NCBI GenBank assembly: GCA_039636865.1
Contig: CP144172.1
Span: forward strand, 3,162,001 to 3,226,000
Direction of reading: 5' to 3'
From: Dermatophilaceae bacterium Sec6.4
GTDB lineage: Bacteria; Actinomycetota; Actinomycetes; Actinomycetales; Dermatophilaceae
DNA: 64,000 nt
Shown: piece by piece, positions 25,774 through 34,367 of the stretch
Position numbering within the stretch: the first letter of the stretch is position 1
Layout of the letters: each line of letters starts with the position of its first letter
Notes under the pieces: generated by a model
Database searches by the model: none
Told to the model about the DNA's origin: nothing
The model's input: the letters and a program-made list of their open reading frames with translations, nothing else
Made by a program: the position numbers and the translations under genes

Positions 25774-26841
25774 ATGGCGGTAGACAGGGTTCGCCGGGTG
25801 GCGTTGCGGTGCGACGGCGGACCCACCATGGGCGTCGGGCACGTCATGCGGTGCGTGGCGCTCGGCGAGGAACTGTCGGCGCGCGGTCACGAGGTGCTGT
25901 TGTGGGGGGATCTGGGCGGCATCGGCTGGTTGCACGAGCTGATCACCCAGCACGGGTATCCGGTGCATGCGGCTCCGACGGACCCGCAGGACTGCGCGAG
26001 CTCTGCTGCGGACCTGCAGCTGGACGCGGTCGTGCTCGACGGGTACCACCTGCACCCTGGCATCGGTGGTGCGCTCGCTGCGGACTCGCGCAGGGTACTG
26101 ACCCTCGTCGACTACGGCTTCGGGGTAGCGCAGTATGCCGATGTGTACGTCGATCAGAATCTCGGCGCCCGGCGGCATCCCGACCTACCCGCAGACTCGA
26201 TCGATCTGAGCGGAATCGACTACGCGCTCTTTCGCGACAGCGTCCGCGAACGGCGCCGTTCGTTGCCCCACCATTCGCCACCGCGCCACTTCGACGAGGA
26301 CGGAACCGGTCCAGCAGTCACCCGCGTGGTCGCCGTCTTCGGTGGGACCGACGCGTACGGCGCCGCGCCCGTGGTGCTCCCCGCCCTGCTCGCGGTCGGG
26401 GCACCGGTGGATGTGACGGCCGTCGCCACCGACGAGCAGCACATCGCAGCGCTGCGGGCATTGCCGTTGGGGCCGGGCCAGTCGCTTCGCATCCACCCGC
26501 CGCAGCCCGATTTCGGTGCTCTCGTCCAGGATGCCGACCTGGTGCTGAGCGCATCCGGGACCTCGGTGTGGGAGCTGCTGTGTATGGGCATCCCGACCGC
26601 GGTCATCTGCGTCGTGGACAACCAGGAGGAGGGCTACCGCCAGGGCCTGGAGCACGCTGTGGTGACCGGCCTGGGGCACCTGGGCCATTTCGACAGCGCA
26701 GTCGCGAGCGCCGCACTGGCCCCCTTGGTGACCGACGCGTCGGTACGAGCCGCCTTCGCCGGCCGCGGTGAGGTGCTCATCGATGGTCGCGGTCGTGGGC
26801 GGGTCGTGGACGCGTTCCTGCGCGGACCGACGAACGACTAG
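25774..26841 (+). CDS. pseG: UDP-2,4-diacetamido-2,4,6-trideoxy-altropyranose hydrolase
   Basis: 355 residues of the GT-B-like PseG family, which removes UDP from the diacylamino sugar before condensation by PseI. N-terminal RCDGGPTMGVGHVMRC contains the catalytic His (about residue 26). DGYHLHPG, VYVDQNLGARRHPD, RVVAVFGGTDAYGAAP and DLVLSASGTSVWELLCMGIP (UDP site, about 255-274) follow. ATG at 25774 is preferred to GTG at 25762 because the GGGGAG site is too near the latter. It is divergent from pseB and lies 47 bases before the pseF fusion gene. Confidence 0.92.
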   Translation: MAVDRVRRVALRCDGGPTMGVGHVMRCVALGEELSARGHEVLLWGDLGGIGWLHELITQHGYPVHAAPTDPQDCASSAADLQLDAVVLDGYHLHPGIGGALAADSRRVLTLVDYGFGVAQYADVYVDQNLGARRHPDLPADSIDLSGIDYALFRDSVRERRRSLPHHSPPRHFDEDGTGPAVTRVVAVFGGTDAYGAAPVVLPALLAVGAPVDVTAVATDEQHIAALRALPLGPGQSLRIHPPQPDFGALVQDADLVLSASGTSVWELLCMGIPTAVICVVDNQEEGYRQGLEHAVVTGLGHLGHFDSAVASAALAPLVTDASVRAAFAGRGEVLIDGRGRGRVVDAFLRGPTND

Positions 26842-26888
26842 CCTTCCGGGCAAGCCCGTACCCGCCGTATCGGAAAGGCCCACCCCCC

Positions 26889-28370
26889 GTGACCCGCACC
26901 CGAGTGGTCGTCCAATCGCGTCTGAATTCTTCCCGTCTGCCCGGCAAGGCCCTGATGACGATCGCCGGTCTTCCGCTGATCGAGTTGGTTGCCCGCCGTG
27001 CGGCCCGCAGCGGCCACGAGGTGGTGGTGGCCACCAGCGACGAGCACTACGACACCCGGATCGCGGAGCACCTGACGTCGGTCGGCATCTCGGTGATGCG
27101 CGGCGAGCTCGACGACGTGCTGGGCCGGTTCGTGCATGCGACAGCCGATCTTGCGCCGGACGACCGGGTCGTGCGGCTGACCGGTGACAACCCGGTCATG
27201 GACGCGGATGTCATCGACGAGTTGCTCGCCGCGATGGACCGGTCGGGGCACGACTACGGCCGCGTCGACGTCGATGTCGTGCCGGAGGGGCTGGGCGCCG
27301 AGGGTTTCTGGGTGCGCGACCTGCGCCTGGCCGCCGCATCGACCACCGATCCGTACGACCGCGAACACGTCACCCCATGGCTACGTCGGCACCTGGGCGA
27401 GCTGCTCTTCGCGCCGGCTGACAATCCCGGGGAGCCGAAGAGGTTCCGCTGCACTGTGGACACGCTGGACGACTTCGACCGTGCCAGCAGACTCTTCGCG
27501 CAGGTCGGTGATCCGGTCGCCGCGCCGTGGACCGACGTGATGGACGTGCTCGCCCGGGAGGTCCGCGATGCGGGATGCAGTGTCCCGGAACGCTCTTCAG
27601 CACTGGGTCTGAGCTCGATCGTCTTCGGCGGTAGCCGGCTGGCCGAGCCCGCCGCCCCGGTCACCAGGGCGATGCTCGCCGATGCAGTCGCTCGCGGCGT
27701 CACCCACGTGGAGGTGGGCCGCGCCGACGGTGAGGCGGAGGCGGTGTTGCGGGCCTGCGCCGATCCGCAGCTCGTGCAACGGATGAAGGTGCTCAGCAGG
27801 TTGGCCCCGCTGGCCGGCGGCGGTGCGCCGAAAGCGGAGGCAGCCCTGGAACGCTCCTTCGCAACGATCGGACGCCGTTCTGCCACGGCGGTTCTCGTGG
27901 ACGCGTTGGTCGATGCAGGACCGGCGGTCTGGGCCCGCCTGCGGCGCTACCGCGACGAGGGGACGGTAGCCGCGATCGGTGTTGCCGCCCGCTCCGCGCA
28001 GGAGGCTCAGCAGGCGCTTGCGCTGCATGGCATCGGCATCATCGAACTCCCGGTCAATCCCTGCTCCCCGCTTCCCGCCGAGCTCGCGTCGGCAGCCCGG
28101 GCAGGCGGCGTGGAGCTGGTCGCCCGCAGCGTCTACGGCGGCGGCCGCCTGACGGCCGACCCGCGACTGGCCAGCCTCGCCAAGGAGTTGGGCCGCGACG
28201 GGAGCGACGATCTGCTGCTCGCGTACGCCCTCGGACACCCCGAAATCGCAGCAGTCGCGATCGGCTCGCTGGACCGCGCACAGCTGGCCCGCAACCTCGA
28301 CCTTTCCTCGCTGACGCCCCTCACCCGACAACAGATCCACCATGTTTCACAGGAGATGAATGAGTCGTGA
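26889..28370 (+). CDS. pseF: CMP-pseudaminic acid synthetase fused to a degenerate aldo/keto reductase domain
   Basis: 493 residues from GTG at 26889. Residues 1-230 are an SpsF/PseF-type cytidylyltransferase: VVQSRLNSSRLPGKAL with the CTP-binding RxxSxRxPGK pattern, RLTGDNPVMDADVIDE with metal-binding Asp, and TTDPYDREHVTPWL. It should activate pseudaminic acid with CMP. Residues about 237-480 resemble an aldo/keto reductase barrel (LGLSSIVFGGSRLAEP). Its tetrad appears lost: the usual FDTAxxYG segment reads VEVGRADGE, the Lys strand reads VLSRLA and the His strand reads VLVDALVD. The second half is thus probably non-catalytic. It overlaps the next gene by four bases. Confidence 0.88.
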   Translation: MTRTRVVVQSRLNSSRLPGKALMTIAGLPLIELVARRAARSGHEVVVATSDEHYDTRIAEHLTSVGISVMRGELDDVLGRFVHATADLAPDDRVVRLTGDNPVMDADVIDELLAAMDRSGHDYGRVDVDVVPEGLGAEGFWVRDLRLAAASTTDPYDREHVTPWLRRHLGELLFAPADNPGEPKRFRCTVDTLDDFDRASRLFAQVGDPVAAPWTDVMDVLAREVRDAGCSVPERSSALGLSSIVFGGSRLAEPAAPVTRAMLADAVARGVTHVEVGRADGEAEAVLRACADPQLVQRMKVLSRLAPLAGGGAPKAEAALERSFATIGRRSATAVLVDALVDAGPAVWARLRRYRDEGTVAAIGVAARSAQEAQQALALHGIGIIELPVNPCSPLPAELASAARAGGVELVARSVYGGGRLTADPRLASLAKELGRDGSDDLLLAYALGHPEIAAVAIGSLDRAQLARNLDLSSLTPLTRQQIHHVSQEMNES

Positions 28371-29029
28371 CCCCCGCTGACGTTCTGGCCGGACTGCTGA
28401 AGTCGGACCCCACCTCACCGCGCATCACCTGCTATGACGATGCCACCGGCGAACGTATCGAGCTGTCCGGGAAGGTGTTGGCCAACTGGGTCGCCAAGGC
28501 CGCAAACCTCCTGCAGGACGAGCTGGACTCCGCGCCGGGCACCGTGGTGTCGCTGCGGTTGCCGCCGGACCACTGGCGCACCTACTACTGGGCCTTCGCG
28601 GCGTGGTGCGTCGGCGCCACCGTGGTCACGACGGGCTCACCGTGCGATATTGCCATCAGCACCACGGGAGCCGACGGTGCAGAGCAGCAGATCATCGTCA
28701 CGCTCGCCGCGCTGGCACGTGTCGCCACCGTCGATCTACCGGCCGGCGGAGTCGACGAAGCCCGCGAGCTCGCCACCTACGGTGACGCATTCGCCCCCTA
28801 CCTGGTCCCTGCCTCGACCGACGCAGCGTTGGACGAGGTGTCCTACGCTGATCTCGTCGAGACGGGTCATGGAGCACCGCACCGCCGGGTACGGGTGGAG
28901 GGGGATCTGCAGGCCGCGCTGCGTGAAGCGTTGGCCGTGTGGGCCGACGACGGGTCGGTGTTGCTCCTGCGCAATGTGCAGGAGGCGGACGTCGAACACC
29001 GGTTGGCCACCGAGGGAGTAACCTCATGA
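28367..29029 (+). CDS. TIGR03089 family protein (reduced AMP-ligase-like)
   Basis: 220 residues from GTG at 28367, overlapping the pseF-fusion stop. It resembles only the N-terminal subdomain of acyl-CoA synthetases: ITCYDDATGERIELSG, then LANWVAKAANLLQDEL and WAFAAWCVGATVV. The ATP loop, adenine motif and C-terminal domain are absent. Such TIGR03089 proteins are widespread in actinobacteria, often next to LCP ligases or glycosyltransferases, without known function. It cannot be an active ligase by itself. The stop overlaps the next start (ATGA). Confidence 0.85.
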   Translation: MTPADVLAGLLKSDPTSPRITCYDDATGERIELSGKVLANWVAKAANLLQDELDSAPGTVVSLRLPPDHWRTYYWAFAAWCVGATVVTTGSPCDIAISTTGADGAEQQIIVTLAALARVATVDLPAGGVDEARELATYGDAFAPYLVPASTDAALDEVSYADLVETGHGAPHRRVRVEGDLQAALREALAVWADDGSVLLLRNVQEADVEHRLATEGVTS

Positions 29030-30075
29030 CCCTCTCGTTGCCCACCACCCGCACCCCCGATCCCTCGCTGGCGCCGACGCTGAGATGGGGCATCGCGGCC
29101 ACCGGCGGCATCGCGGCGTCGATGGTCGACGCCCTGCACAAACACACCCGGCAGGACGTCGTGGCGGTCAGTTCCCGATCCCAGGCGCGCGCGGACCGCT
29201 TCGCGGCCACCTGGTCGGTCCCGCACGCCTATGAGGGCCTGGACACGATGCTGGCCGACGACGGCATCGACATCGTCTACGTCGCGTCGCCGCACTCCGG
29301 GCACCACCGCGACGCGCTGGCCGCCCTGCGGGCCGGCAAACACGTGCTGGTCGAGAAGGCCTTCACCCAGAACAGCGCGCAGGCACGCGAGGTGCTCGAC
29401 ACCGCCGCAGCTGCGGGCCTGGTCGCCATGGAGGCGATGTGGACCCGCTTCCTACCCGGCACGGACGTCGTCCGCCAACTTCTGAGCAGCGGTGCGCTCG
29501 GTGAGATCACCACCGTCCTCGCCGACCACGGGCAGTGGTTCGCGCCGGACCCGCAGCACCGGTTGTTCGCACCCTCGCTGGCCGGCGGCGCGCTGCTGGA
29601 TCTGGGGATCTACCCGCTGTCCTTCGCAGATTTCGCGCTGCCCGGTAACGAACGATCGCTGACGGCGATCGGCGACCTCACCGATACCGGCGTGGATCGG
29701 CAGGTCAGCATGACCGTGTACAGCGGGTCTGCCTACGCGGCGCTCAGCACGACGCTGGCCGCGCGTACCCCCACCACCGCCTCCATCAACGGCAGTGCCG
29801 CGCGGGTGGAGCTGGCCGGAGATTTCTACGCACCCACGACGCTCACGCTCGTCACCCGCGACGGCGAGCGGGCCGGCCATGACGGCGGGCCGATCCGCGG
29901 ACACGAGGCGCTGGCCTACGAGGCCGCCCATCTCGCACAGCTGGTGGCGGACGGTACGCCGCACTCACCGCTGCTGCCGCCCGAGACGACGCTGCGGGTG
30001 ATGTCCATGCTCGATCTGGCCCGCGCCCAGGTCGGCGTACGTTACCCGGGGGAAGCTGGCGGGTTGGACGGGTAG
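29026..30075 (+). CDS. Gfo/Idh/MocA family oxidoreductase
   Basis: 349 residues from ATG at 29026. The N-terminal NAD(P)-binding fold has RWGIAATGGIAASMV (about residues 16-30). The sugar-dehydrogenase signature VEKAFTQNSAQAREV (about 107-121) contains the EKP-motif lysine, with Ala in place of Pro. ALLDLGIYPLSFADF (about 188-202) supplies the D-x3-Y motif seen in scyllo-inositol and trans-dihydrodiol type dehydrogenases. It is translationally coupled to the upstream gene, so it belongs to the pseG unit. It probably oxidises or reduces a sugar or cyclitol; whether this feeds the glycan is not shown. Confidence 0.87.
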   Translation: MTLSLPTTRTPDPSLAPTLRWGIAATGGIAASMVDALHKHTRQDVVAVSSRSQARADRFAATWSVPHAYEGLDTMLADDGIDIVYVASPHSGHHRDALAALRAGKHVLVEKAFTQNSAQAREVLDTAAAAGLVAMEAMWTRFLPGTDVVRQLLSSGALGEITTVLADHGQWFAPDPQHRLFAPSLAGGALLDLGIYPLSFADFALPGNERSLTAIGDLTDTGVDRQVSMTVYSGSAYAALSTTLAARTPTTASINGSAARVELAGDFYAPTTLTLVTRDGERAGHDGGPIRGHEALAYEAAHLAQLVADGTPHSPLLPPETTLRVMSMLDLARAQVGVRYPGEAGGLDG

Positions 30076-30085
30076 GGTCGAAATC

Positions 30086-30877
30086 ATGGACAAGGTCGTT
30101 CCCTCGGCCGCTCTGGCCGTCTCCCAGGTGGTGAGCGGATCCTCGCTCGCCGTCGGCGGATTCGGGCTGTGCGGCGTTCCCAGCGTGCTCATCGCAGAGT
30201 TACTGGCCAAGGGGGTGAGTGATCTGTCGGTGGTCTCCAACAACTGCGGGGTCGATGACTGGGGTCTCGGAATCCTGCTGCGGGAGAAACGGATCTCCCG
30301 GATGACGGCGTCGTACGTCGGGGAGAACAAAGAGTTCGCGCGCCAGTACCTGCAGGGCGAACTGGAGGTCGAGCTCACCCCGCAGGGCACCCTCGCGGAG
30401 AAGCTGCGAGCGGGCGGCGCCGGCATCCCCGCGTTCTACACCGCCACCGGGGTGGGCACCCAGGTCGCTGAGGGCGGCATGCCGTGGCGCTACGCACCGG
30501 ACGGAAGTATCGCCATCGCGTCGCCACCGAAGGAGACCCGCGAGTTCGAGGTCGACGGCGCGCGCCGGACCTTCGTGCTGGAGGAGGCGATCACCACCGA
30601 TGTGGCGCTGGTCCGGGCCCGCCGCGGCGACCGGCACGGAAATCTGGTCTTCCACGAGACCGCCCGCAATTTCAACCCCCTCGCCGCAATGGCGGGTCGC
30701 TACACGATCGCTGAGGTCGAGGAGCTGGTGGAACCCGGTGAGATTGCACCGGATGACGTGCATCTGCCGGGGATCTACGTGCACTGCGTGCTCGCGCTGA
30801 CGGCTCAGCAGGTCGACGACAAGCGGATCGAGAAACGCACCGTTCAGGCATCCGCACCCGCACAGGAAGATCACTGA
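30086..30877 (+). CDS. scoA: 3-oxoacid CoA-transferase subunit A
   Basis: 263 residues. Family I CoA-transferase alpha subunit with [18 protein letters not shown] (the GGFGxxGxP CoA loop, about residues 23-40), [25 protein letters not shown] and [16 protein letters not shown]. With subunit B it moves CoA between succinyl-CoA and 3-oxoacids in ketone-body or aromatic-acid catabolism. The start of B overlaps its stop by one base. It is 10 bases downstream of the Gfo/Idh/MocA gene and could be co-transcribed with it. Confidence 0.93.
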   Translation: MDKVVPSAALAVSQVVSGSSLAVGGFGLCGVPSVLIAELLAKGVSDLSVVSNNCGVDDWGLGILLREKRISRMTASYVGENKEFARQYLQGELEVELTPQGTLAEKLRAGGAGIPAFYTATGVGTQVAEGGMPWRYAPDGSIAIASPPKETREFEVDGARRTFVLEEAITTDVALVRARRGDRHGNLVFHETARNFNPLAAMAGRYTIAEVEELVEPGEIAPDDVHLPGIYVHCVLALTAQQVDDKRIEKRTVQASAPAQEDH

Positions 30878-31506
30878 TGGCACTCACCCGCGACGAGATG
30901 GCCGCCCGCGCGGCGCGCGAACTGCATGACGGCGACTACGTCAACCTCGGTATCGGTCTGCCGACCCTGGTACCCAACTTCGTGGACGAGTCCACCGAGT
31001 TGGTCCTGCAGTCCGAGAACGGCGTGCTGGGCGTCGGCGCCTACCCCCAGGCCGGCAGCGAAGACCCGGACCTGATCAACGCCGGCAAGGAGACCATCAC
31101 CCTGCGTCGTGGCGCGTCGATCTTCGACTCAGCGCTCAGTTTCGGGATGATCCGCGGCGGAAAGGTGGATGCCGCGATCCTGGGCGCCATGCAGGTCTCG
31201 GCGGGCGGTGACATCGCCAACTGGATGATCCCCGGCAAGATGATCAAAGGCATGGGCGGCGCCATGGACCTGGTGCACGGCGCCAAAAAAGTCATCGTGC
31301 TGATGGAGCACGTCGCGCGCGACGGCTCGGCCAAGATCGTGCCCGAATGCACCTTGCCGCTGACCGGGAAAGGCGTCGTCCAACGCATCATCACCGACCT
31401 CGCCGTGATCGATGTCACGCCCGAGGGGCTGGTACTGATTGAATGCGCACCGGGCGTGACAGAAGAAGAGGTACGCCGCGCGACCGCGGCCCCGCTCCTC
31501 GCTTAA
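30877..31506 (+). CDS. scoB: 3-oxoacid CoA-transferase subunit B
   Basis: 209 residues. The catalytic Glu that forms the CoA thioester lies in [12 protein letters not shown] (about residue 48). [20 protein letters not shown]-type text seen as [19 protein letters not shown], and [14 protein letters not shown] are further family motifs. It completes the heterodimer with scoA. Its stop lies in the first copy of a 17-base direct repeat whose second copy carries the stop of the convergent ABC-transporter gene. Confidence 0.93.
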   Translation: MALTRDEMAARAARELHDGDYVNLGIGLPTLVPNFVDESTELVLQSENGVLGVGAYPQAGSEDPDLINAGKETITLRRGASIFDSALSFGMIRGGKVDAAILGAMQVSAGGDIANWMIPGKMIKGMGGAMDLVHGAKKVIVLMEHVARDGSAKIVPECTLPLTGKGVVQRIITDLAVIDVTPEGLVLIECAPGVTEEEVRRATAAPLLA

Positions 31507-31535
31507 CGGCTCGGATCGCTTAACGACTCGGATCA
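31502..31535. repeat. 17-bp tandem direct repeat holding two convergent stop codons
   Basis: cttaacggctcggatcg is followed at once by cttaacgactcggatca (15 of 17 identical). The first copy contains the TAA of scoB and the second contains, on the other strand, the TAA of the ABC ATPase gene. It may be a simple local duplication. Confidence 0.8.
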
Positions 31536-32350
31536 TTGACGAATTCAGGCGGCCGCACCCATGGGGTGCCCAGCAGATCCTCCATGTATTCCTTCATGAT
31601 CTCCTCCATCGACCCGTCGGCCATCATCTTGCCGGCCTTGAGGTAGATGCCGCGGGTGCAGAAACGCAGCAGATCGCCTTGGGAATGCGAGACCAGGAAG
31701 AGAGTGCGGCCCTGGGCCAGTAAACCTTCCATCCGCTGATAGCACTTCTCGCGGAATCCGGCGTCCCCGACAGCGAGCACCTCGTCCACCAGGATGATCG
31801 GCTCATCCAGGCAGGTGATCACCGCGAAGCCGAGGCGTACCTGCATACCCGAGGAAAAATGCCGGTAGGGCAGATCGAGCCCGTCGCGCACCTTTTCGCC
31901 GGCGAAGTCGACGATGTCCTCGAAACGGTCCTCGATCTCGGCCTTGGTCATCCCGTGCAGTCCACCGGTGAGGTAGATGTTCTCCCGCGCCGACAGATCG
32001 CCACTGAAACCACCGGTCAACTCGATCAGCGGTGCGACGCCGTCCTTCACCTTCACCTCGCCCTCGTCGGGCAACAGGGTACCGGCGATCATCTTCAGCA
32101 GAGTCGACTTGCCGCCGCCGTTGCCGCCGACCAGACCGACTGCTTCACCGCGCCCGACCGTGAACGAAATGTTCCGCAGCCCCCAGAAGGTGTCCTTCTG
32201 GTGGGCGCTACCACGTCGGTAGACGATCTCGCGCAGCGAGAGATTGCGTTTGCGGCCGGTCAGGAATTCAATGCCCACATTGTCGACGGCAATAACCGGC
32301 TCGCCGGTGGACGATTTCCACTTGACCTTTTCTGCGGAGGGAAGTGACAC
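31520..32350 (-). CDS. Polysaccharide/teichoic-acid ABC exporter, ATP-binding subunit (Wzt/TagH type)
   Basis: 276 residues. Walker A GLVGGNGGGKSTLLKMI (about residues 74-90), signature HFSSGMQVRLGFA (LSGGQ region replaced by FSSGM, as in Wzt and TagH), Walker B EPIILVDEVLAVGD, and a His switch in LVSHSQGDLL. It lacks the C-terminal carbohydrate-binding domain of O-antigen Wzt proteins, so it is closer to the TagH core. With the permease at 32352 it should export a lipid-linked polymer made by this locus. Confidence 0.9.
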   Translation of the reverse strand: MSLPSAEKVKWKSSTGEPVIAVDNVGIEFLTGRKRNLSLREIVYRRGSAHQKDTFWGLRNISFTVGRGEAVGLVGGNGGGKSTLLKMIAGTLLPDEGEVKVKDGVAPLIELTGGFSGDLSARENIYLTGGLHGMTKAEIEDRFEDIVDFAGEKVRDGLDLPYRHFSSGMQVRLGFAVITCLDEPIILVDEVLAVGDAGFREKCYQRMEGLLAQGRTLFLVSHSQGDLLRFCTRGIYLKAGKMMADGSMEEIMKEYMEDLLGTPWVRPPEFVNDPSR

Positions 32351-32351
32351 C

Positions 32352-33242
32352 TCAGATCTCCTTCAAAATCGGCTTTTCGAGCTTACGGAAGACCCACATA
32401 CCGAAAACGAGCCACAGCACGCTGATCACTGCGGCGATGATCCACAGGTGCCACTGCAGCGACTCTCTGGCGATGATGCCTTGGTGGTACAGATCGATGA
32501 TGCCGGACAACGGGTTGTATTCCAGCACGTGACCCATGATGCCCAGCACTGCATCCGGCGCCTTCGCGGCGCTGGTAGCTGTCGCGGGGGTGCCAACACC
32601 CTTTGCCCGCAGGAACGCGAGCGAGTAAACGATAGGCGTCATGTAGAAGCCGATCCGCAGCACGATCCGCACGATCCGCACGAAATCGTCGACCAACGCC
32701 GTGACAGGCGCCATCACCAAGCCGACGCCGATCAGCAGAATGAGCTCGATCAGCAGCGCAGGAATCCACAGCACGAGCTTCCAGTTGAGAATGACCGCAT
32801 GTTCGACGTATGCGAAATACAAGATGAAGAGAATGAGGATCGGCAGCGACAACAGGTGCTCGATCCCCTTGGCGAGCACCACCCGGATCACCCAGAGCTC
32901 GCGGGGTAGGTTGGTCGAACGGACCAGCAGCCGCTCGGCGTACAGCGCGCGTGCGGTCTCGTTGACCGAATTGCTGAACCAGTTCCAGGCAAGCACTCCG
33001 GCCACCATGAACAGCACGAACGGAATGCCGTCGCTGCGCAGTTCCTGACTCCTGGAATTGCCGATCTGGTAGATCTTGCCGAAGACGAACCAGTAGACCA
33101 GGATCATCGACAGCGGATCGATGAGCGTCCACAGATATCCGAGCACACTGCGGGCGTACCTGATGCGCAGATCGCGCTTGACCAGGGTCCAGAGAACCGC
33201 GCGATACTCCACGATGCTTCTGAGACGTTGGGCGTACGACAT
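32352..33242 (-). CDS. Polysaccharide/teichoic-acid ABC exporter, permease (Wzm/TagG type)
   Basis: 296 residues with six hydrophobic segments. The start is ATG at 33242, chosen because GAAGGA lies just upstream. The N-terminal VKRDLRIRYARSVLGYLWTL (about residues 23-42) is the ABC-2 type amphipathic gate helix seen in TagG and Wzm permeases. It lies one base upstream of the ATPase gene. The pair follows the pseudaminic acid genes and precedes an LCP ligase, consistent with export of the finished glycan across the membrane. Confidence 0.92.
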   Translation of the reverse strand: MSYAQRLRSIVEYRAVLWTLVKRDLRIRYARSVLGYLWTLIDPLSMILVYWFVFGKIYQIGNSRSQELRSDGIPFVLFMVAGVLAWNWFSNSVNETARALYAERLLVRSTNLPRELWVIRVVLAKGIEHLLSLPILILFILYFAYVEHAVILNWKLVLWIPALLIELILLIGVGLVMAPVTALVDDFVRIVRIVLRIGFYMTPIVYSLAFLRAKGVGTPATATSAAKAPDAVLGIMGHVLEYNPLSGIIDLYHQGIIARESLQWHLWIIAAVISVLWLVFGMWVFRKLEKPILKEI

Positions 33243-33298
33243 AAATTCCTTCGGCTGGTCCTCTTGCCCGGGGGTCCGGGCGCATTTCATTCGACGAG

Positions 33299-34318
33299 TC
33301 AGGCTACCGGGGTGTCCCTGGAAACCTGCTGGGCATCATCGGCCAGCCGCACGCGGCTGGTCAGGAAGCCCCAACCCCACGACATGTGCATGGTGGCCAG
33401 GACGGCGGGTACCTGCACGCGGGTTCGCGGTGTCTCCTTGCGGGAGATGACCAGGCCACCGACCGTGATGGCAGTGACGTACGCCGCCGGGATCGCCCAC
33501 AGCGGTCGCCACTTCAGGCCACCCACCGCACTGAACGCGATCGCTGTCACGGCTGCCGGCGGCGCGAGATATCGCGCGTTGATGGAGCCCTTGTGCTCGC
33601 GGGCCACGACGCGGCGCCAACGGCCGTAATCGCGGTACTGCCGTGCCAGAGTCTGGAAGCTGCCGCGCGGACGGTAGGTCACCAGGAGCTGCGGGGTGAA
33701 CCACACCACCCCGCCCTGCTGGCGGATCCGGAAGTTCATCTCCCAGTCCTGCGCCCGGATGTAACGGCGGTCGTAGCCGCCGACGCGGCGCAGCCAGTCA
33801 CGCCGGAACACCCCGAGGTAGACGGTGTCGGCGGGGCCGGGGGCGCCGCCTTGTTTGAACTTGACCCCACCCACGCCGATCTTGCTCTTCATCGCCGCTG
33901 CGACCGCGCGCTCGAAGTCGATGGTGCCCTCGGCGTCCATGATCCCGCCCACGTTCGCCGCGCCCGTCGCCTCCAGCACCTCAACGGCGGTGCGTAGGTA
34001 ACCGGGCGAGAGGATTCCATGCCCGTCGACACGGGCCACCACGTCGTAGGACGCCGCAGCGATCGCCGCGTTGAGCGCATCGGGGGTACGCCCGCTGGGA
34101 TTGCGCACGGTACGAACGCGGTCATCGGCTGCGCTCAACCCGGCGGCGACGTCATCGGTTCGATCATTGGAGGGACCCAGCGCGAGCACGACCTCCAAAG
34201 GCCCGGACCAGTCCTGCGCGAGGATCGCAGCCACCGATTCGGTGAGGTGGCGCTCTTCGTTCAGGATCGGCATAACCACTGAAATTCCCTGCAATAACGG
34301 GGTTTCAGTCGACTGCAC
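33299..34318 (-). CDS. Membrane-associated GT2 glycosyltransferase (ExoA-like)
   Basis: 339 residues. Residues about 10-240 form a GT2 domain: ISVVMPILNEERHLTESV, VVLALGPSNDRTDDVA, NPSGRTPDALNAAI, VVARVDGHGILSPGYL (DxD-like) and IRAQDWEMNFRIRQQGG with the QxxRW-like region further on (YRDYGRWRRVV). One or two hydrophobic segments near residues 255-310 anchor it. It resembles succinoglycan-type transferases such as ExoA. It is in the same orientation as the exporter genes, 56 bases upstream of the permease start. Confidence 0.88.
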   Translation of the reverse strand: MQSTETPLLQGISVVMPILNEERHLTESVAAILAQDWSGPLEVVLALGPSNDRTDDVAAGLSAADDRVRTVRNPSGRTPDALNAAIAAASYDVVARVDGHGILSPGYLRTAVEVLEATGAANVGGIMDAEGTIDFERAVAAAMKSKIGVGGVKFKQGGAPGPADTVYLGVFRRDWLRRVGGYDRRYIRAQDWEMNFRIRQQGGVVWFTPQLLVTYRPRGSFQTLARQYRDYGRWRRVVAREHKGSINARYLAPPAAVTAIAFSAVGGLKWRPLWAIPAAYVTAITVGGLVISRKETPRTRVQVPAVLATMHMSWGWGFLTSRVRLADDAQQVSRDTPVA

Positions 34319-34367
34319 GGGCGCAACGTTACACGGAATGCACAGCCGCGCCGGTTAGCCTGAGCCG

